NCBI GenBank assembly: GCA_021904315.1
Contig: CM038925.1
Location: forward strand, 1,304,501-1,368,500
DNA length: 64,000 nucleotides
Direction of reading: 5' to 3'
Source of the DNA: Sphagnum magellanicum
Lineage: Eukaryota > Streptophyta > Sphagnopsida > Sphagnales > Sphagnaceae
Each line of letters starts with the position of its first letter. Position 1 is the stretch's first letter. This document shows, piece by piece, positions 63,346 to 64,000 of this stretch. A program made the position numbers and the translations under genes. The notes beneath the pieces were generated by a model. It ran no database searches, had not been told where the DNA came from, and saw only the letters and a list, made by a program, of their open reading frames with translations.

Positions 63346-64000
63346 ATGGTTTCTTACCATAGTCTCACGCGTCGGGAACTGCAAGCGCTCTGCAAGCAGC
63401 ACAAGATCCCAGCCAACAAGACCAATGTGTTCATGGCGGATGCTCTGACGACACTTCTTGGTGTAAGCAGCTTTTTCGTCGCGCGATCTGGAATGAATGC
63501 ATTTGTTGCTCCTTAGCTCGTGTTCGAGGTCTTTCTTTCTGTTTTTCTGTGTCCATTTTTGCTAGTAGTCAGGGTTTAAATGTCTTTCTGTTTCCGTCTC
63601 TTATCTTTCAGGGTCCTACGAACAAGGAGGCCTCTGTAGAGGAAGAGGCTCCTGTAACCGCAACGGAGGCTGAGTCTGTAGGAGAGGTGTCTGAGGGCAC
63701 TGTTACAGGTAACTAGTTCCTACACAACATTACAGGCGGTTTAAGCATGTAGCAAAGTTTGTAGCTTTAGCTCCATAGCAGAAAGTTTCTCAACATTGTA
63801 ATGTGCTGTGTGCGTCTTTGCAGACGACGCATCGAAGCCTGTCGCTAAACAGGCTGTGAAGAAGAGGACGGAAAGGCGTCCTGCTGCAAAGAAAATGCAG
63901 GCGAATGTCAACATCCCTGAAGACCTCTCCAGTGCTGTTAAACCTGCAACCAAGAGGGCACCGTTGGGATCTAAGCTTCCAAAGCTTGCCAACATGATGA
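63346..64000 (+). CDS. Multi-exon plant protein with short SAP/LisH-like N-terminal module, 5' part only
   Basis: Exon 1 is 63346-63462, exon 2 is 63612-63708, and exon 3 is 63824 to beyond the window, all with GT/AG borders and compatible phases. Exon 1 encodes a helical module: S-L-T-R-R-E-L-Q-A-L-C-K, then K-I-P-A-N-K-T-N and M-A-D-A-L. It resembles the N-terminus of a set of poorly characterised plant nuclear proteins I recall as LisH- or SAP-like. Exon 2 is Glu/Ala-rich and acidic. Exon 3 is Lys/Arg-rich (K-K-R-T-E-R-R-P-A-A-K-K), suggesting a nuclear, nucleic-acid- or microtubule-binding protein. A second ATG frame from 62924 (61 codons) lies in the presumed leader and may be a uORF. 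The telo-box upstream would fit expression in dividing cells. Function is inference. Confidence 0.7.

Overview
The window looks like nuclear DNA of a land plant with a large, repeat-rich genome. It is strongly AT-rich, gene-poor, full of old transposon remains, and has small islands of higher GC around the few genes. The hAT transposase remnant and the general texture fit a gymnosperm such as a conifer best, but that placement is inference from remembered families.

Layout. 1-4.5 kb: successive degenerate tandem repeats with periods of 88, 82 and 41 bp. 4.9-6.9 kb: a non-autonomous CACTA-type transposon with matching ends, carrying a tRNA-like SINE fragment. 9.9-13.7 kb: an old, broken Ty1/copia fossil with two recognisable LTR remnants, hosting a SINE-like piece and a small CACTA-like MITE. 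14.75-15.5 kb: a sharply GC-rich repeat fragment. 16.1-18.7 kb: a decayed hAT transposase gene on the minus strand. 23-45 kb: the main gene region, with three S-protein homolog genes (SPH, plant self-incompatibility protein S1 family) at 25.5, 29.5 and 44.1 kb. The first and third lie in two copies of one duplicated segment. Between them are a broken copia pol fossil (36.4-38.05 kb, minus) and a CACTA/En-Spm-type element (38.8-42.6 kb, plus) whose right end abuts the second duplicated copy. 45.3-47.3 kb: a minus-strand, six-exon DUF1995-domain gene, apparently a pseudogene. 57.7-58.5 kb: an intact 137-residue gene of unknown family. 62.8-64 kb: the 5' part of a multi-exon gene with a telo-box promoter, running off the window.

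How it fits together. The SPH genes encode small secreted proteins with a signal peptide, four cysteines and a conserved W-G-T-T-L-F-T-C-type core. The two duplicated genes share TATA box, start codon, a short intron 3' of the S1 domain and poly(A) signal. After the inferred splicing both end in the same asparagine/serine-rich tail. The third gene ends before the tail and has a likely intron just after its stop. The cluster, with its tail-encoding last exon, is the most interesting biology here. It would not be seen by single-exon gene prediction.
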